Below are positions 23,101 to 24,464 of a DNA stretch of 24,464 nucleotides, piece by piece. The position numbers and the translations under genes were made by a program. Under the pieces are notes generated by a model. It saw only the letters and a program-made list of their open reading frames with translations. It was not told the DNA's origin and ran no database searches. The DNA comes from a virus: IMG/VR virus record IMGVR_UViG_3300049810_002660, positions 1 to 24,464 of that record. One strand, 5' to 3'. The number at the start of each line of letters is the position of its first letter. The first letter of the stretch is position 1.

Positions 23101-24464
23101 GATATTTACTGATGCTAATGTGAGCGAAGAAGGTTTTAGTTATGCTGGCAGCCCTAGGACTTCAAGGATCACCGCCTGCAAAGTTAGGTATGCGGATAAA
23201 TTTGATAATTTTAGAAGTAAGGTGGAATATTATGAAGACTCTGGAGGTATAGATAAATTCGGATATAAGCTTGAGGAGATTCTGGCAGTAGGATGCACCT
23301 CAAGAGGGCAAGCTAGAAGGCTCGCTAAATTCACAGTTATGGCTCCAAATTTAGAAAACGAATATACGACCTTTGAAACAGGAATGGAGGCAGCTTTGTT
23401 GGCTCCAGGAGCTATAATTGAAGTTTCTGATTCTAGAAGGTTTGGAGAAAATGTAAACGGCAGGATTAAAAAAATTAATCTTGGCGAACAATCAGTTATC
23501 GTTGATAAAGTAATGGATAATTTATCTTTTTATAACCCTAGTTCTCCAAATGACCCTAGGAACCCTGTGGAGTTAACAGTAATGTGTGGGAGAGGCTATG
23601 AAATTGTAGGTGAAAATGCAATAGGAGCTAAAGATAAAACTGGACTATATAAAAAAATGTTCAGCTTGTCGCAAGATTCTAACTCTTTTGATGTCGAAGA
23701 GCAGATGGCTATGATAAGTGGAATATCTAGACCTCAACTTGTGTATTTCGATGGATTTGTTGATCACGTGAATAATTCAATAACAGACTTAAAGTCTAAA
23801 TTTAGATTCACACCAAACATCGGAGGAGGCACGATTAGGAGTAATGCTCATGGGCTAACTAACGGAGAAACAATAAGATTTACATCTTTTGGTAGATTGC
23901 CTGGAGGTTTAGAATCTAATAAAGACTATACTGTTGTTATTAGTGACCCTGCGCAGCAAAAAAATTCTTTTGAAATTACAGATGGGGGCAGCCCTGTGAA
24001 TATAACAGACTTAGGGTTTAAAGTGGAAACTGGAGGTGATTCACCAGAAATTCCAGGAGGTGAACATTTCTATTTTATATCTAGTAGCAATGCAAAGACA
24101 GTAGCTAATTTGTCAAACATAAGCGTCGGCGCCGTTTGGTCTATCAGAGGTTATAAGAGGGATGCGTTACAGTCGGTTCAAGAGTATGACCAAGACTTGG
24201 TTAATGTTATACATCAGCAACTTGGAGGAGAGGATATACCTAACTCTGTGTTTAAAAAATCTCCAGCTCTCGGAAGATATAAAATTTTTGATATTCATAA
24301 TTTAGATTCAATATCCAATCAAAAAGTGGTAACGATAAGGCAAAAATCTGCAAAGGGATTAGGGTTAGGCGATGTGCAATTAATTGTTAATTCAGATGGT
24401 AGTTTTGATTCAAATAAATTTCATTATAAATATGATGCAGTTAATCTTAGTTGGCTTAAAGTTT
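20150..24464 (+). CDS. Tail hub protein, I-J fusion (partial, runs off right edge)
   Basis: An open frame with no stop runs from the ATG at 20150 to the window end (at least 1438 residues); the start follows TAAGG directly. Seen: residues 1-207 match lambda gpI in plan: KKIYLHGVFAEHF ubiquitin-like start, IPIIQGEA, a hydrophobic Ala-rich stretch (about 113-160), and AQGAPIPVGYGTLKIGSNTI. From about 215 the sequence is a J-type hub: YDVLSEGPIGGL, NPAWILADILLNRRYGVGS near 765-780, and KVRYADKFDNF with RQARR-like (G-Q-A-R-R-L-A-K-F) later. A beta module with SNAHGLTNGETIRF lies at 1218-1292. J forms the trimeric cone and host-binding tip. In lambda, I and J are separate genes; here they are one chain with no internal stop. 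The C-terminal receptor-binding end is outside the window. Confidence 0.9.
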   Translation, partial: MKKIYLHGVFAEHFDKEWELNVTSPSEAINAIDVNTGGKFREMILNMAQNGNDLAMASIGENQTKKIAKFLEQDNFDEDLLGHIFCNEKTIHCQTKDSDLHIIPIIQGEAIFTPMIALAAKGLKAAGVAMKGMSLSKAAFNILAPIAVSAIANALFPSPKVSDQTRRTKSYLFDDRPNTTAQGAPIPVGYGTLKIGSNTISYNRTNKDKGGAAKGGLIETFTTYNVYDVLSEGPIGGLCDMAGNICGEKSDGNINVYNSFDDNLALKSIFLSDMVIMNHPAKTLNFLLNENDLQPSGTLGYMDRSLEPGSGFFIAGESESATSSMLPGPDKGSKRPPAILTGLPTVFQNAQSNGAKIFSYPITRNHTQVVKITLSPKAMFHNWTDQRVRRGFLGIGARSSVVTGTSAVSISVVACVRDGPAAIPLIFPRDSGGWGGGEGGTTWGDTSNSQRRVTGFLGSSNQVSDPSPWDTNSADLIRKFSLAIFFGDTKVFAECNGIFNFLEKFRLALLSNETLSASFNFANVSGLKLIEAIDQIYSDDQYENKRTSTGEILVDLVSAIRTGQSPLELGYRYYNQIMPLIKKETYKKYGISNRAGFRVLGADGMIYACGEKQYSTLTVHGLCTSPAGLDMHIALPYFGPSENLVLTLCRTTNELSDPKDLRDKNNKMNLSAVTSLDGIMGKTIKYSHPGVACIKIPFDAVNFPQLPERNYVAKLKKIAIPSNYNPITRKYYGAWNGLFKGQSKNNLDYGSITEQSLEWTDNPAWILADILLNRRYGVGSYGFTVSDIDIWKLYAAAKFCDELVETGFPLEYPKRKFTSNNQPRSRESFLSTKPSENSFSVNVLYDYTNDSNEKKLSFLSEFNLGSDNTSIAAGRKVAFFMSDGSIEERVMISVNPSTQTIILMGPNFWDNSATNKSTGVTTGECVMSVSYPIVEPRFSANMLFKEKEEALRAVKEICTVFRTVVAYSAGKVSFASEHKKDPSMIFTDANVSEEGFSYAGSPRTSRITACKVRYADKFDNFRSKVEYYEDSGGIDKFGYKLEEILAVGCTSRGQARRLAKFTVMAPNLENEYTTFETGMEAALLAPGAIIEVSDSRRFGENVNGRIKKINLGEQSVIVDKVMDNLSFYNPSSPNDPRNPVELTVMCGRGYEIVGENAIGAKDKTGLYKKMFSLSQDSNSFDVEEQMAMISGISRPQLVYFDGFVDHVNNSITDLKSKFRFTPNIGGGTIRSNAHGLTNGETIRFTSFGRLPGGLESNKDYTVVISDPAQQKNSFEITDGGSPVNITDLGFKVETGGDSPEIPGGEHFYFISSSNAKTVANLSNISVGAVWSIRGYKRDALQSVQEYDQDLVNVIHQQLGGEDIPNSVFKKSPALGRYKIFDIHNLDSISNQKVVTIRQKSAKGLGLGDVQLIVNSDGSFDSNKFHYKYDAVNLSWLKV
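23801..24025 (+). other. HGL-type beta module in the hub protein
   Basis: Residues about 1218-1292: N-x-H-G-L-T-N-G-E-T-I-R-F, then LPGGLESNKDYTVVI, NSFEITDGG and NITDLGFKV. The pattern 'HGL-x-(N/T)-G-(D/E)' followed by P-x-G-L and Y-x-V recurs in many phage tail and fibre proteins as a small beta domain. It looks inserted between hub segments. Confidence 0.5.

Overview
This window is a tail-morphogenesis block of a tailed dsDNA bacteriophage (Caudoviricetes), most likely a long-tailed siphovirus. The basis is a recognisable lambda-type tail-tip series in the order tape measure (H), M, L, K, I, J, preceded by head-closure, tail-completion and tail-tube genes. The DNA is AT-rich and almost fully coding, and I see no tRNA, CRISPR array, insertion sequence, integrase or attachment site. 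The AT-rich codon use and tape-measure style recall uncultured marine phages, but the host cannot be read from the sequence.

Layout. From 1 to 3626 four genes run leftward. In transcription order they are a head-closure-like protein, an HK97 gp10-like tail-completion protein, a 341-aa terminator-like protein and a large two-domain tail tube protein that leaves the window at base 1. A 53-base divergent intergenic region (3627-3679) separates them from ten rightward genes (3680 to the right edge). These are a small unknown, two chaperone-position proteins, a 2340-aa tape measure, two tube-like/distal-tail proteins of about 340 aa, a 1295-aa M-like protein, an L-like Fe-S protein, a stand-alone JAMM-domain K-like protein, and a fused I-J tail hub that leaves the window at 24464. 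Rightward genes abut or overlap by 1 or 4 bases nearly everywhere, so they look like one translationally coupled operon.

How the genes should work together. The head-closure and completion proteins seal the filled capsid. The tube protein polymerises on the tape measure with help from the chaperone-position proteins. The tube-like paralogs, M, L, K and I-J build the tip that initiates tube assembly and binds the cell.

What stands out. (1) The tape measure carries four GFVPNFA-type motifs bounding modules, one of which has residues resembling a PD-(D/E)XK nuclease core: a possible ejected cargo domain. (2) Short CBM5/12-like (chitin-binding-type) modules recur in at least four different structural proteins, including inside the L-like protein between its Fe-S cysteine pairs. 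(3) The M-like protein has two tandem M domains and a glycine-rich C-terminus like phage adhesins. (4) I and J are fused, and K has lost its NlpC/P60 half. Two real genes run off the window edges (1..1518 minus, 20150..24464 plus) and were read directly from the sequence.
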